Shown: in pieces, positions 16,815 through 22,658 of the stretch
Numbering within the stretch: position 1 is the first letter of the stretch
How the letters are laid out: each line of letters begins with the position of its first letter
IMG/VR virus record: IMGVR_UViG_3300005253_000397
Location: 1 to 36,916 of that record
Source of the DNA: a virus
Strand: one strand, 5' to 3'
DNA length: 36,916 bases
Made by a program: the position numbers and the translations under genes
Notes under the pieces: generated by a model
Databases searched by the model: none
What the model saw: the letters and a program-made list of their open reading frames with translations, nothing else
What the model was told of the DNA's origin: nothing

Positions 16815-16950
16815 TACTTTACCCATCCTGTATTTTCAGGCTCAGACCATATAATCTGGCCTTCATTATCGATATATTCACCTGTTGTGATTATTTGTTA
16901 AGGCTGGAGGAGTGATCAACCAGCCTGTTTTCAAGTGATAAAATATTCAT
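16814..16950 (-). pseudogene. Frameshifted small gene ahead of TerS
   Basis: After the strong site AAGGAGGT (16974-16981) comes a four-codon frame (16964-16950) whose TGA overlaps ATG 16950. That second frame encodes MNILSLENRLVDHSSSLNK and stops at 16891. Another frame with no start codon then encodes ITTGEYIDNEGQIIWSEPEN plus TGWVK. It ends exactly at the TerS start (TAATG). The protein-like sequence and coupled end suggest one gene broken by a small indel. It could also be two tiny genes, or a leader. Confidence 0.45.
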
Positions 16951-16966
16951 CAATATGTAGTCATTT

Positions 16967-16981
16967 GGTTTTCACCTCCTT
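16967..16981 (-). promoter_or_regulatory. Perfect Shine-Dalgarno site of the TerS leader
   Basis: On the minus strand AAGGAGGU is followed directly by GAAAACC and then AAATG. This is the only exact 8-base complement of the 16S rRNA 3' end that I found in front of a start codon here. The 15 bases are complementary to the loop of the tRNA-like RNA at 31730-31749, with a 5-base bulge. Confidence 0.7.
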
Positions 16982-16997
16982 ATCCTGGTACCTGGTT

Positions 16998-17126
16998 TTA
17001 TGTCCGGTGCATCCAGTAACCACACTTGCATCGACTTCTCGTTACGTGCTTACTCTTAATCTCGGAATTGCGGCATTTTCCACACTCCCATCGATAAAAC
17101 TCCTTTTGCTCTTCTCTTACTTCCAT
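16998..17126 (-). CDS. Small zinc-ribbon protein
   Basis: 42 residues: MEVREEQKEFYRWECGKCRN then HVTRSRCKCGYWMHRT. The CxxC and CxC pairs 20 residues apart fit a zinc ribbon. The ribosome binding site is weak (GAGGC). It is one of six very small genes between TerS and csrA. Confidence 0.62.
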   Translation of the reverse strand: MEVREEQKEFYRWECGKCRNSEIKSKHVTRSRCKCGYWMHRT

Positions 17127-17174
17127 TCTAAGCCTCTTTCGTTATACCTTGCTACCAATATGACTTAACTTATT

Positions 17175-17203
17175 CTTTTGCATGGCTGTTATTACGTCAA
17201 AAA
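17175..17203 (-). repeat. 29-bp direct repeat, copy 1
   Basis: Identical to 17604-17632. On the minus strand it begins TTTTTGACGTAATAAC and ends CCATGCAAAAG. It overlaps the end of the 66-residue gene (its TGA is inside the repeat). Confidence 0.85.
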
Positions 17204-17397
17204 CCCAACTTTCCTTGTTTTCCAATACTCAACTCACACTCTTCAGCGTTTATCGCTTTCGGATCGCCATCATTATTTACATAGCTAAACTCATAAGCAC
17301 GGCCTTTGCCTCTAATAAATATCGCTGTTACCTGGCCGGATATGCCTTTGCAGTTTACTTTAGAGCCACAAGAGTATTTTATGCTAATTCTTGCCAA
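17197..17397 (-). CDS. Small phage protein (TTG start)
   Basis: 66 residues. AAGGAGATATAG lies before TTG 17397 and an in-frame TAG directly precedes the TTG, so this start is forced. The sequence ARISIKYSCGSKVNCKGISG, QVTAIFIRGKGRAYEFSYVN and AEECELSIGK resembles small SH3-like phage proteins (xVxLxGxxGxVTxIxxRxxGxxYEVSY). Function unknown. Confidence 0.75.
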   Translation of the reverse strand: MARISIKYSCGSKVNCKGISGQVTAIFIRGKGRAYEFSYVNNDGDPKAINAEECELSIGKQGKLGF

Positions 17398-17428
17398 CTA
17401 TATCTCCTTGCTGTCAATCCATTCGATT

Positions 17429-17593
17429 TCAACTATCATCATAATGATGCTTTAGATACTTATAATTACTATTCTTACATAAATTCCGTTTATCTTTTTC
17501 CTGGCAATCAGCACTTCCACAAGTCCGGCTATAAGTTATTTTGTCTTTGCCGCAAATAAAACATTTATCATATAGCCAGTCTTTGCAACTCAA
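17429..17593 (-). CDS. Small zinc-finger protein (TTG start)
   Basis: 54 residues starting at TTG 17593 after AAAAGGAGTAATGAG. A nearby ATG gives only two codons before a stop. The sequence SCKDWLYDKCFICGKDKITY, SRTCGSADCQEKDKRNLCKN has a CxxC...CxxxxC finger of a type also seen in phage homing and zinc-finger proteins. It overlaps a possible 13-codon frame that leads to the next gene. Confidence 0.68.
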   Translation of the reverse strand: MSCKDWLYDKCFICGKDKITYSRTCGSADCQEKDKRNLCKNSNYKYLKHHYDDS

Positions 17594-17603
17594 CTCATTA
17601 CTC

Positions 17604-17632
17604 CTTTTGCATGGCTGTTATTACGTCAAAAA
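17604..17632 (-). repeat. 29-bp direct repeat, copy 2
   Basis: Exact copy of 17175-17203. Here it runs into CAAAAGGAGTAATGAG, the ribosome binding site of the zinc-finger gene. In copy 1 the corresponding bases no longer contain an SD. Confidence 0.85.
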
Positions 17633-17653
17633 TGCGGTTAAGAACATTATTAC

Positions 17654-17815
17654 TTAACTGCTTTCATAAAGCTTTAGCCAGCAACAACCTTCGTTGCATT
17701 TACGATGCTGAGGTTCAAGATAAAATACTACCCAGTTTCTCTTTTGTAGGTATCGCATCATTATTCTGTGATGAAAAGACTTTGCGTTTCTGAACCATGT
17801 TTTTATTTTATTCAT
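17654..17815 (-). CDS. Small hypothetical protein
   Basis: 53 residues, MNKIKTWFRNAKSFHHRIMM at the start and RNWVVFYLEPQHRKCNEGCC near the end. AAAAGGAGTAATGA precedes ATG 17815. The protein is basic with an aromatic core and three C-terminal cysteines. No family recognised. Confidence 0.65.
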   Translation of the reverse strand: MNKIKTWFRNAKSFHHRIMMRYLQKRNWVVFYLEPQHRKCNEGCCWLKLYESS

Positions 17816-17851
17816 TCATTACTCCTTTTGTGCTTTCAGGGTGAAACGTTG

Positions 17852-18037
17852 TCAACCAGCTTTTAACTGCATCTCACCCCGAAGAACATTGACTATAGAC
17901 CCGTCCGAAGCTTGAGCACCCTTATTTTTAGCCTAAAATTGCGGTTCAATATCTTAAATCCTCAACGGATTCTTACTCAATATCTTATTCTTCCAGGATT
18001 GTTTATTTGTTTCGTCGATTATCGGTTCTTTGTCCAT
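17852..18037 (-). pseudogene. Small gene interrupted by in-frame TAA and TAG
   Basis: Starting at ATG 18037 (GGGAGGTAGGC upstream) the frame reads MDKEPIIDETNKQSWKNKIL plus SKNPLRI, then TAA (17956-17954). The same frame continues DIEPQF, TAG (17935-17933), then AKNKGAQASDGSIVNVLRGE plus MQLKAG and TGA. The downstream sequence looks protein-like and has no start codon of its own. Either the gene is decayed, or only the first 27 residues are made. Confidence 0.4.
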
Positions 18038-18053
18038 TTTGCCTACCTCCCGA

Positions 18054-18176
18054 CTATGTTATATTCTTAGCCTTTGCCCAATATCTTTTACACTTCTCTT
18101 TATCTTCAGCGCTTAAGCTTCTATACCATTGTAATAATGTTTGTTTCTTTGTCTTATTTGATTGTTTAGCTTTCAT
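18054..18176 (-). CDS. Small Lys-rich protein
   Basis: 40 residues: MKAKQSNKTKKQTLLQWYRS, then LSAEDKEKCKRYWAKAKNIT. The amphipathic, basic helix is convincing as protein sequence, although the ribosome binding site is weak. Function unknown. Confidence 0.55.
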   Translation of the reverse strand: MKAKQSNKTKKQTLLQWYRSLSAEDKEKCKRYWAKAKNIT

Positions 18177-18630
18177 AAGTTACTTACTTTGTTTAAGTTC
18201 TTATTAATACTATACTTACTTATTTGATACCCTTGCGGGATTCAGGAGGGCTTGAGGGAGAAGAACCCCAGTAATTGAGGTCATTCTGAAGATTTCCGGT
18301 CTTCTATCGGGAATCGGTCGAATTTACTTGCATTCGCACCCATTATGTTACGGTCGATAACAGCTCGCAGCAAGTTTAGCTCACAAAATGTAATATCCCC
18401 AACCAACTAATATTACTTGTACACTCCAGAATTTATCCAATTCTCACGCTGTGTAGGTTTTGTGGCATAGGGTGGGTTGAAGGCCCTACGTCTTATAATG
18501 TGCCTACTATCCTACTGAGCCGATAGTTTATGCTCTATGTCTGCTTTCGGGCCTTATAATGCCTCAGTGAGCCGGACAGGACATAGACTGCCTAAATTAG
18601 ATGTATAAAAAAAGCCAGCAGCATTGGTTT
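18177..18630. other. 450-base stretch without a gene: structured RNA or promoter region
   Basis: No convincing gene lies here. Visible structure includes GAAGA/TCTTC with loop CCGGAAA on the minus strand (18289-18305), CGAAT/ATTCG, TAGGG/CCCTA, ACTATC/GATAGT and CTATGTC/GACATAG hairpins. Two related blocks CGGCTCA...TTATAAG are also present on the minus strand. The region separates csrA from the small-gene/late operon, so it may hold an sRNA, a leader, or late promoters. Confidence 0.5.
18604..18625 (-). terminator. Weak terminator candidate after csrA
   Basis: On the minus strand a short CCA/TGG-type hairpin (ACCAATGCTGCTGG) is followed by CTTTTTTT. The stem is weak, but the seven T directly after the csrA stop fit transcription ending here. 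Confidence 0.35.
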
Positions 18631-18837
18631 TCAAGCCGTTGCCGCTAGCGTATTAAGCTGTTTTTCTCTATTTATTGCTTCTTGTACTTCTTTGCGATGA
18701 ACTGATATGTCTTTAGGTGCTGTTATGCCGAGTCTTACTTTCTCATTGCCTTTTTCGCCTCGGACATTGATTATCATTACTTCAATATTTCCATTGATAA
18801 TGATACTCTCGTCAAGCTGACGTTCTAATGATAACAT
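18631..18837 (-). CDS. csrA: CsrA/RsmA-family translational regulator
   Basis: 68 residues, the normal length of CsrA. It begins MLSLERQLDESIIINGNIEV and has the conserved VRLGITAPKDISVHRKEVQE segment, including VHR with the RNA-contacting arginine of the family. CsrA dimers bind GGA motifs, mostly in hairpin loops around ribosome binding sites, and change translation or mRNA stability. The loop RGEKGNEK is two to three residues longer than usual. AAAAGGAG precedes the ATG and a clear sigma-70-type promoter lies about 120 bases upstream. It is the first gene of its transcript, so it is probably expressed early. Confidence 0.92.
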   Translation of the reverse strand: MLSLERQLDESIIINGNIEVMIINVRGEKGNEKVRLGITAPKDISVHRKEVQEAINREKQLNTLAATA

Positions 18838-18954
18838 ATAAACTCCTTTTCATGTCTTTTATCATATTACTCCATCATTCTGTAATATGTTCGTTTTCGA
18901 CGCCGTGTCAATTTCTTGAGCCTGCTAACCGACGCAGTCACGACGATAAAACCT

Positions 18955-18982
18955 ATTATAAATCACAAACGCGCAAAGTCAA
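18955..18982 (-). promoter_or_regulatory. Sigma-70-like promoter for csrA
   Basis: TTGACT (18982-18977) and TATAAT (18960-18955) are separated by 16 bases on the minus strand. The -35 region shares 14 bases (ATTTATTTGACTTT) with a site near 34.05 kb. Confidence 0.75.
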
Positions 18983-19090
18983 ATAAATAATGCCTAAAAT
19001 TCTTTGCCGAAGTGAAGTTTTTTTTCGCTCGTAAGCCTTTTGCTTATCTATACTTAACTGTTAGAGCGGTAGTTGTAAAGCAAAGTTTTC

Positions 19091-19119
19091 TGGACAAACA
19101 GGCAAATATATACGATACT
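19091..19119 (+). promoter_or_regulatory. Promoter candidate of the plus-strand operon
   Basis: TGGACA (19091-19096), a 17-base spacer and GATACT (19114-19119) precede the first plus-strand gene by 44 bases. The -10 match is four of six. Together with the csrA promoter it makes 18.84-19.16 kb a divergent control region. The rest of that region is AT-rich with a T8 run at about 19018-19025. Confidence 0.5.
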
Positions 19120-19162
19120 TTACATAACATAAATGATAACATTTAACTGAAGGGACTATAAA

Positions 19163-19378
19163 ATGAAAAGAATCAATTCAATCCATCAAATTCCAGACCA
19201 GGTTTTAGATGCTTGGCGCAAACAATGGAATAATAAGTCTAATTTTTCAATATTTTGCGGCAAAAGTCGATATTCCGTCCCCGCCTCAAATAAGTGGGAT
19301 ATGTGGATATGGGTACGGAGTAATGCGCACAATCCAAGACTACGAGGCAGAATAACAATACCCTTTAGCAGTGTCTAA
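19163..19378 (+). CDS. Small hypothetical protein, first gene of plus operon
   Basis: 71 residues: MKRINSIHQIPDQVLDAWRK, then a Trp-rich core (NKWDMWIWVRSNAHNPRLRG). GAAGGGACTATAAA precedes the ATG. No family is recognised. The Trp/Arg content suggests a small folded binding protein. Confidence 0.65.
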   Translation: MKRINSIHQIPDQVLDAWRKQWNNKSNFSIFCGKSRYSVPASNKWDMWIWVRSNAHNPRLRGRITIPFSSV

Positions 19379-19386
19379 TCCTCCCA

Positions 19387-19427
19387 CCCTGTCCGTGTTC
19401 TCGGCGTACGCTGCAAGGCAGACAGGG
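19387..19427 (+). repeat. Intergenic hairpin 1 (CCCTGTC/GACAGGG)
   Basis: Seven-base stem followed by CTTTAT, between the first gene and a tiny membrane-peptide frame. Similar stems followed by GGGC and T/A-rich sequence precede several genes in this operon. Confidence 0.5.
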
Positions 19428-19431
19428 CTTT

Positions 19432-19530
19432 ATGAAACTTGAAAGGACTACAATCAAACGCTCGCACAGGGCCATATCGTTATTAGTCCTTTCAGTATGC
19501 CTTGTGTGGGCTTTATTTAATCACTTATGA
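19432..19530 (+). CDS. Possible tiny membrane peptide
   Basis: 32 residues with a basic N-terminus (MKLERTTIKRSHR) and one hydrophobic segment (AISLLVLSVCLVWALF). The ribosome binding site is poor and a perfect 10-bp inverted repeat (19441-19450 with 19484-19493) lies inside the frame. The stretch may therefore be a structured RNA. Confidence 0.35.
   Translation: MKLERTTIKRSHRAISLLVLSVCLVWALFNHL
19441..19493 (+). repeat. Perfect 10-bp inverted repeat
   Basis: GAAAGGACTA and TAGTCCTTTC with a 33-base loop. The left arm contains an SD-like AAAGGA. Confidence 0.6.
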
Positions 19531-19542
19531 AGGGAATTGAAA

Positions 19543-19740
19543 ATGGTTATCTACTGTAATTCAAAAAAACACACCTTAGAAATTGAAGGCGGAGAACCCA
19601 TCACATTAGAAGAAGTAAAGCAACTTGCCAGTGAAAACAAAATCACAGACTGTAATATCGGCTTGCAGAGACTACAAAGCTTCGATTGGGACTGGGACAA
19701 ACTCGACCAATTTTATGATGATTGTGATAATGTAAGATAA
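19543..19740 (+). CDS. Small acidic protein
   Basis: 65 residues from ATG 19543 (MVIYCNSKKHTLEIEGGEPI), with GAAGGGAATTGAAA upstream. A TTG at 19537 is too close to this site. It has a beta-hairpin-like start and an acidic, aromatic end (SFDWDWDKLDQFYDDCDNVR). An anti-host or DNA-mimic role could be guessed from the charge but nothing supports it. Confidence 0.65.
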   Translation: MVIYCNSKKHTLEIEGGEPITLEEVKQLASENKITDCNIGLQRLQSFDWDWDKLDQFYDDCDNVR

Positions 19741-19746
19741 ACACAA

Positions 19747-19788
19747 CCGGCTCAATTCTCTGATTTGGTCGATTGGTTTACAAGCCGG
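19747..19788 (+). repeat. Intergenic hairpin 2 (CCGGCT/AGCCGG)
   Basis: Six-base stem with a 30-base loop, followed by TGGCGGGCTTTATT and the AAAGGAG site of the next gene. Confidence 0.45.
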
Positions 19789-19819
19789 TGGCGGGCTTTA
19801 TTTATTAAAGGAGCATATT

Positions 19820-20005
19820 ATGGATAAAGTAACACTGCATATGTTAGGTTATTTAGATGAAAAACAATGGCTGGCCGCTTTAGATTCTGCCCCCGGATTG
19901 CATAGTCGCCAGCGAGTAAAAGATTTAGCCGAAGAAGTCTATATTCACTACAATTTATCATGGTCGAAAAAGGCCATAGAAAAGCTTGATTTACCGAAAG
20001 ATTAA
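19820..20005 (+). CDS. Small hypothetical protein
   Basis: 61 residues: MDKVTLHMLGYLDEKQWLAA, then RQRVKDLAEEVYIHYNLSWS. AAAGGAG lies 7 bases before the ATG. The sequence is helical and mixed-charge. Function unknown. Confidence 0.68.
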   Translation: MDKVTLHMLGYLDEKQWLAALDSAPGLHSRQRVKDLAEEVYIHYNLSWSKKAIEKLDLPKD

Positions 20006-20007
20006 CT

Positions 20008-20020
20008 GCCCGTCATGGGC
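20008..20020 (+). repeat. Intergenic hairpin 3 (GCCC/GGGC)
   Basis: GCCCGTCATGGGC forms a 4-bp stem with a 5-base loop between two coupled genes. Confidence 0.4.
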
Positions 20021-20037
20021 CAATAAGGAGAATGATT

Positions 20038-20187
20038 ATGGAAACACTAAAAATACAATTCTACAAAGTACCGAAACGCTCAAAACACAAAACATCCTCA
20101 CGATTCCGCGATCATGAGCAATTTACTATAGAGCAACTTGAAACAGCTAAGAGCTTAATTGACTTAGCAATTAAATGTAAAAGCTAA
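20038..20187 (+). CDS. Small basic protein
   Basis: 49 residues from ATG 20038, 7 bases after AAGGAG. The ATG at 20032 is too close to the site. Sequence METLKIQFYKVPKRSKHKTS, then an amphipathic helix (IEQLETAKSLIDLAIKCKS). Function unknown. Confidence 0.6.
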   Translation: METLKIQFYKVPKRSKHKTSSRFRDHEQFTIEQLETAKSLIDLAIKCKS

Positions 20188-20214
20188 TCGGGCTTATATG
20201 AAGGGAAGTGAAAG

Positions 20215-20343
20215 ATGGGATGCAAAGAATGCGGCAAGGATACTTGCGAAGTATGTCCTCAATGTGGCGGCGAATGTTGTTCCGTTCATATCGACGACCA
20301 TATATGTAGAGAAGAAGAAAAAGATTATTTCAACCTTGATTAA
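20215..20343 (+). CDS. Cys-rich small zinc protein
   Basis: 42 residues with nine cysteines: MGCKECGKDTCEVCPQCGGE, CCSVHIDDHICREEEKDYFN. AAGGGAAGTGAAAG precedes the ATG. The CxxC...CxxC...CxxC pattern suggests one or two zinc sites. It occupies another frame of an open stretch upstream of the Top6A-like gene, and that upstream stretch is therefore not part of the Top6A-like protein. Confidence 0.68.
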   Translation: MGCKECGKDTCEVCPQCGGECCSVHIDDHICREEEKDYFNLD

Positions 20344-20349
20344 CTCATA

Positions 20350-20362
20350 CCCCGTGCAGGGG
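20350..20362 (+). repeat. Intergenic hairpin 4 (CCCC/GGGG)
   Basis: CCCCGTGCAGGGG, 28 bases before the start of the Top6A-like gene, again followed by CTTAA and then AAAGGA. Confidence 0.45.
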
Positions 20363-20389
20363 CTTAACCTAAGAAAGGACGTGAGAATT

Positions 20390-21256
20390 ATGAAACGAAG
20401 TTACAAGGAGTTCAATTTTAGACAAAAAACAATAGATGTTATCGAACAGGCAAATAGTATAATTATCGAATACGCCGACGATGGGTATGATTTGACACTC
20501 AGGCAGTTATACTATCAGTTTGTTGCAAGAGATTTAATCCCAAATAAACAGAGTGAATACAAAAAGCTCGGTTCGGTTATTAACGATGCTCGATTGTCTG
20601 GGTGGATTGACTGGAACAGCATTGTTGACAGGACACGGAAACAGCAATCTAATTCACATTGGGATAGTCCTGCTGATATTATTGCTTCGGCAGCGTCAGG
20701 TTATGGAATAGACACAAGAGCCGACCAAGATGACTACCTTGAGGTATGGGTTGAAAAAGATGCCCTTGTGGGCGTTATCGAGAGAGCTTGCGAGCCTCTC
20801 GACGTGGGTTATTTGTCTTGCCGTGGGTATGTGAGTCAATCTGCTATGTGGCGAGCAGCTATGAGATTTAAACGTAATAACGCCGATAATAAAGTCTTAC
20901 TTCATTTAGGAGACCATGACCCCAGCGGCATTGATATGACCCGTGATATACAAGACAGGCTTGATATGTTTGGTGCTAATGTATCTGTAGAAAGAATTGC
21001 TTTGAGCATGAAACAAATCAAACAGCATAGCCCGCCTCCGAACCCAGCCAAAACCACTGATAGCCGATATAACAGCTACCGAGACGAATACGGCGATGAA
21101 TCATGGGAGCTTGATGCATTAGACCCCAGATTTATAACAAAGCTCATAACGAAACATATCAAAGAATATACCGACGAAGATAAACGAGACTTCTTAATTG
21201 AAAAACAAGAATTAGACAGGGCAAAACTACAGGAAATATCAGATAACTGGAGCTAA
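20390..21256 (+). CDS. Topoisomerase VI A / Spo11-like protein (Mini-A type)
   Basis: 288 residues from ATG 20390, which has AGAAAGGACGTGAGA before it. The N-terminal winged-helix (5Y-CAP-like) part contains LTLRQLYYQFVARDLI, where the second Tyr (about residue 42) matches the catalytic tyrosine of Top6A/Spo11. A Toprim domain follows, with its glutamate in YLEVWVEKDALVG and the DxD acidic pair in LHLGDHDPSGIDM. No B subunit (GHKL ATPase) is visible in the window. Stand-alone A-subunit homologues in phages and plasmids have been called Mini-A. The family chemistry is transient double-strand DNA cleavage through a 5'-phosphotyrosine. The role here (replication, recombination, host DNA attack) is unknown. 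Confidence 0.85.
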   Translation: MKRSYKEFNFRQKTIDVIEQANSIIIEYADDGYDLTLRQLYYQFVARDLIPNKQSEYKKLGSVINDARLSGWIDWNSIVDRTRKQQSNSHWDSPADIIASAASGYGIDTRADQDDYLEVWVEKDALVGVIERACEPLDVGYLSCRGYVSQSAMWRAAMRFKRNNADNKVLLHLGDHDPSGIDMTRDIQDRLDMFGANVSVERIALSMKQIKQHSPPPNPAKTTDSRYNSYRDEYGDESWELDALDPRFITKLITKHIKEYTDEDKRDFLIEKQELDRAKLQEISDNWS

Positions 21257-21313
21257 ACTCCATGCCCCGTGAAATCTACATACTAACGATAATTGTTTAC
21301 TTGTGCTTACTTT

Positions 21314-21331
21314 AGAAAGAGAGGATATTAT
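21314..21331 (+). repeat. 18-bp direct repeat, copy 1 (RBS of next gene)
   Basis: AGAAAGAGAGGATATTAT includes the ribosome binding site and first bases of the start codon of the gene at 21330. The second copy is 21524-21541. Confidence 0.8.
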
Positions 21332-21545
21332 GTATTATTGTATGGAATGTCAAATAAAGAAGCAGTGGCCTTGCTCATTAGCTAAATCATTCGGCACTTG
21401 TGAGGTATGCGGTAAAAAAGACCTTTGCAACGATATGAAGAGTGCCAAGTTATCGAAGCCTGAAATTATGAATGCACCAACAGAAAAAGAGTTTTTTGGC
21501 AGTGAGAACACGGTAGCTCATAGAGAAAGAGAGGATATTATTTAA
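21330..21545 (+). CDS. Small zinc-finger protein, last gene of plus operon
   Basis: 71 residues from ATG 21330 (MYYCMECQIKKQWPCSLAKS), with a second cysteine pair CEVCGKKDLC near 30. The last codons (HREREDII) are encoded by the second copy of the repeat that supplies its own ribosome binding site. The natural C-terminus may therefore have been replaced by a deletion or duplication. Function unknown. Confidence 0.65.
   Translation: MYYCMECQIKKQWPCSLAKSFGTCEVCGKKDLCNDMKSAKLSKPEIMNAPTEKEFFGSENTVAHREREDII
21524..21541 (+). repeat. 18-bp direct repeat, copy 2
   Basis: Same bases as 21314-21331, now at the end of the gene. It is followed by ATTTAAG with no start codon. Confidence 0.8.
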
Positions 21546-21685
21546 GATATTCAATCATGTTTTCTAATATTAAAATACTATCATTTACATGCCCTAATGC
21601 TAAATTGCAGTTAGCACATAAGAGGCCGTATAGTATCGAGCAAAGCTATTAATAAGGCTAAGCAAGCTCTCGCAGCCGCTAAGAG
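21546..21685. other. Junction of converging operons, gene remnants
   Basis: The plus strand has short protein-like frames without proper starts. One ends SKAINKAKQALAAAKS at the TAG at 21686-21688. I see no terminator hairpin for either direction. Probably a decayed gene where the plus operon meets the minus genes. Confidence 0.3.
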
Positions 21686-22648
21686 TTAGGTTTCGTTCCA
21701 CTTTGCCACGGCTTCGTCTTTCTTCGCCTTCGCTTTCAGAATGTCCTCGTCGGTTACTTTCTCCCCCTCTGCCGCCTTGAGCCTGGTTTCCAGCTTGTCG
21801 CAGATGGCTTTAGTGTTGGTCTTGTAGATTTCATGCTTGGCTTGGAGTTGCTTGATTTCTTTATCTCTTGTTTTTAATAAACGCGAGCCAATTTGTATAA
21901 ATTCCTTCTGTTTTTCAAGCTCTTTCTCCGCCTCATCCGCCCGCTTGGTCTCGGCATCGAGGCGTTCCATCATACATGCTGGACTGGCTGCGTATTTACC
22001 ACACCACTCTATGAGCCTATCTCTGTGTTTCTCGGCGGCTTCGAGGCGGTCGAGTGAGTCAAAAAGTATATCTATGACTGCAAATAAAAACTTTTTTGTT
22101 TCATCCGGTGATGGCTTTTTTGGCAAGTTTCCAACTAAATTCTCCAACTCACTCACAGGCTCGGCCTCTGTTTTGCCTTCCATCTTTTTGTATGGTGGCC
22201 TTTCGGCAAGCTCTTGGCTCTCTGGCTCAGCATACAAGCCTATTATATCTTTGAAGCCGGGCGGCTTCTCTTGGCTCTCTTGGCTCTCTGGGCAGTTGGG
22301 GCAAGGCTCTTCTGGTGTCAATCCTTCATTAGGGCCATTAGCAGGTCGTCTTGGATATGTCTTACTTCCCCCGCACAAACGGCAAGGCTCTTGCTTGAGG
22401 ATGGCAAAAATATTATTGATAACATCCTCTAACTCGTAATACACTTGGCTGTTTTCGGCCGTATTTAAATGCTTGTCAATATGTTCCACTAATTCCCGTA
22501 TCTTCTCGTTAGTAGGCTCTGGCTTGAGTAGGGCTATTGCGTCAGCAATACTGCAACCGTCAAGCATTGCGTAGCAATTTCCACCTTGTGCCAGACACCA
22601 TTCGCAATAGCCTTCCAGCAACTCACGTATCTTCTCTTGATTATTCAT
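21686..22648 (-). CDS. Hypothetical protein with Cys motif and coiled coil
   Basis: 320 residues. The start follows TTAGGAGAAACAAA. Residues 1-85 have two similar helical units (EKIRELLEGYCEWCLAQGG and NEKIRELVEHIDKHLN). Then CRLCGGSKTYPRRP and CPNCPE form a zinc-knuckle-like pair, followed by a Pro/Glu-rich linker. The C-terminal 130 residues are a long charged coiled coil (ETKRADEAEKELEKQKEF). It is the last gene of the minus early operon. No enzyme motif seen. Confidence 0.75.
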   Translation of the reverse strand: MNNQEKIRELLEGYCEWCLAQGGNCYAMLDGCSIADAIALLKPEPTNEKIRELVEHIDKHLNTAENSQVYYELEDVINNIFAILKQEPCRLCGGSKTYPRRPANGPNEGLTPEEPCPNCPESQESQEKPPGFKDIIGLYAEPESQELAERPPYKKMEGKTEAEPVSELENLVGNLPKKPSPDETKKFLFAVIDILFDSLDRLEAAEKHRDRLIEWCGKYAASPACMMERLDAETKRADEAEKELEKQKEFIQIGSRLLKTRDKEIKQLQAKHEIYKTNTKAICDKLETRLKAAEGEKVTDEDILKAKAKKDEAVAKWNET

Positions 22649-22658
22649 TTTGTTTCTC

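Noticed and set aside
17852-18037. Genome-wide stop-codon reassignment
   Set aside because: Other genes end normally with TAA, TAG and TGA at coupled overlaps, so the interrupted frame is better explained as decay.
20198-20389. Longer N-terminus for the Top6A-like protein
   Set aside because: The upstream frame overlaps the Cys-rich zinc gene, and a good ribosome binding site lies directly before ATG 20390.
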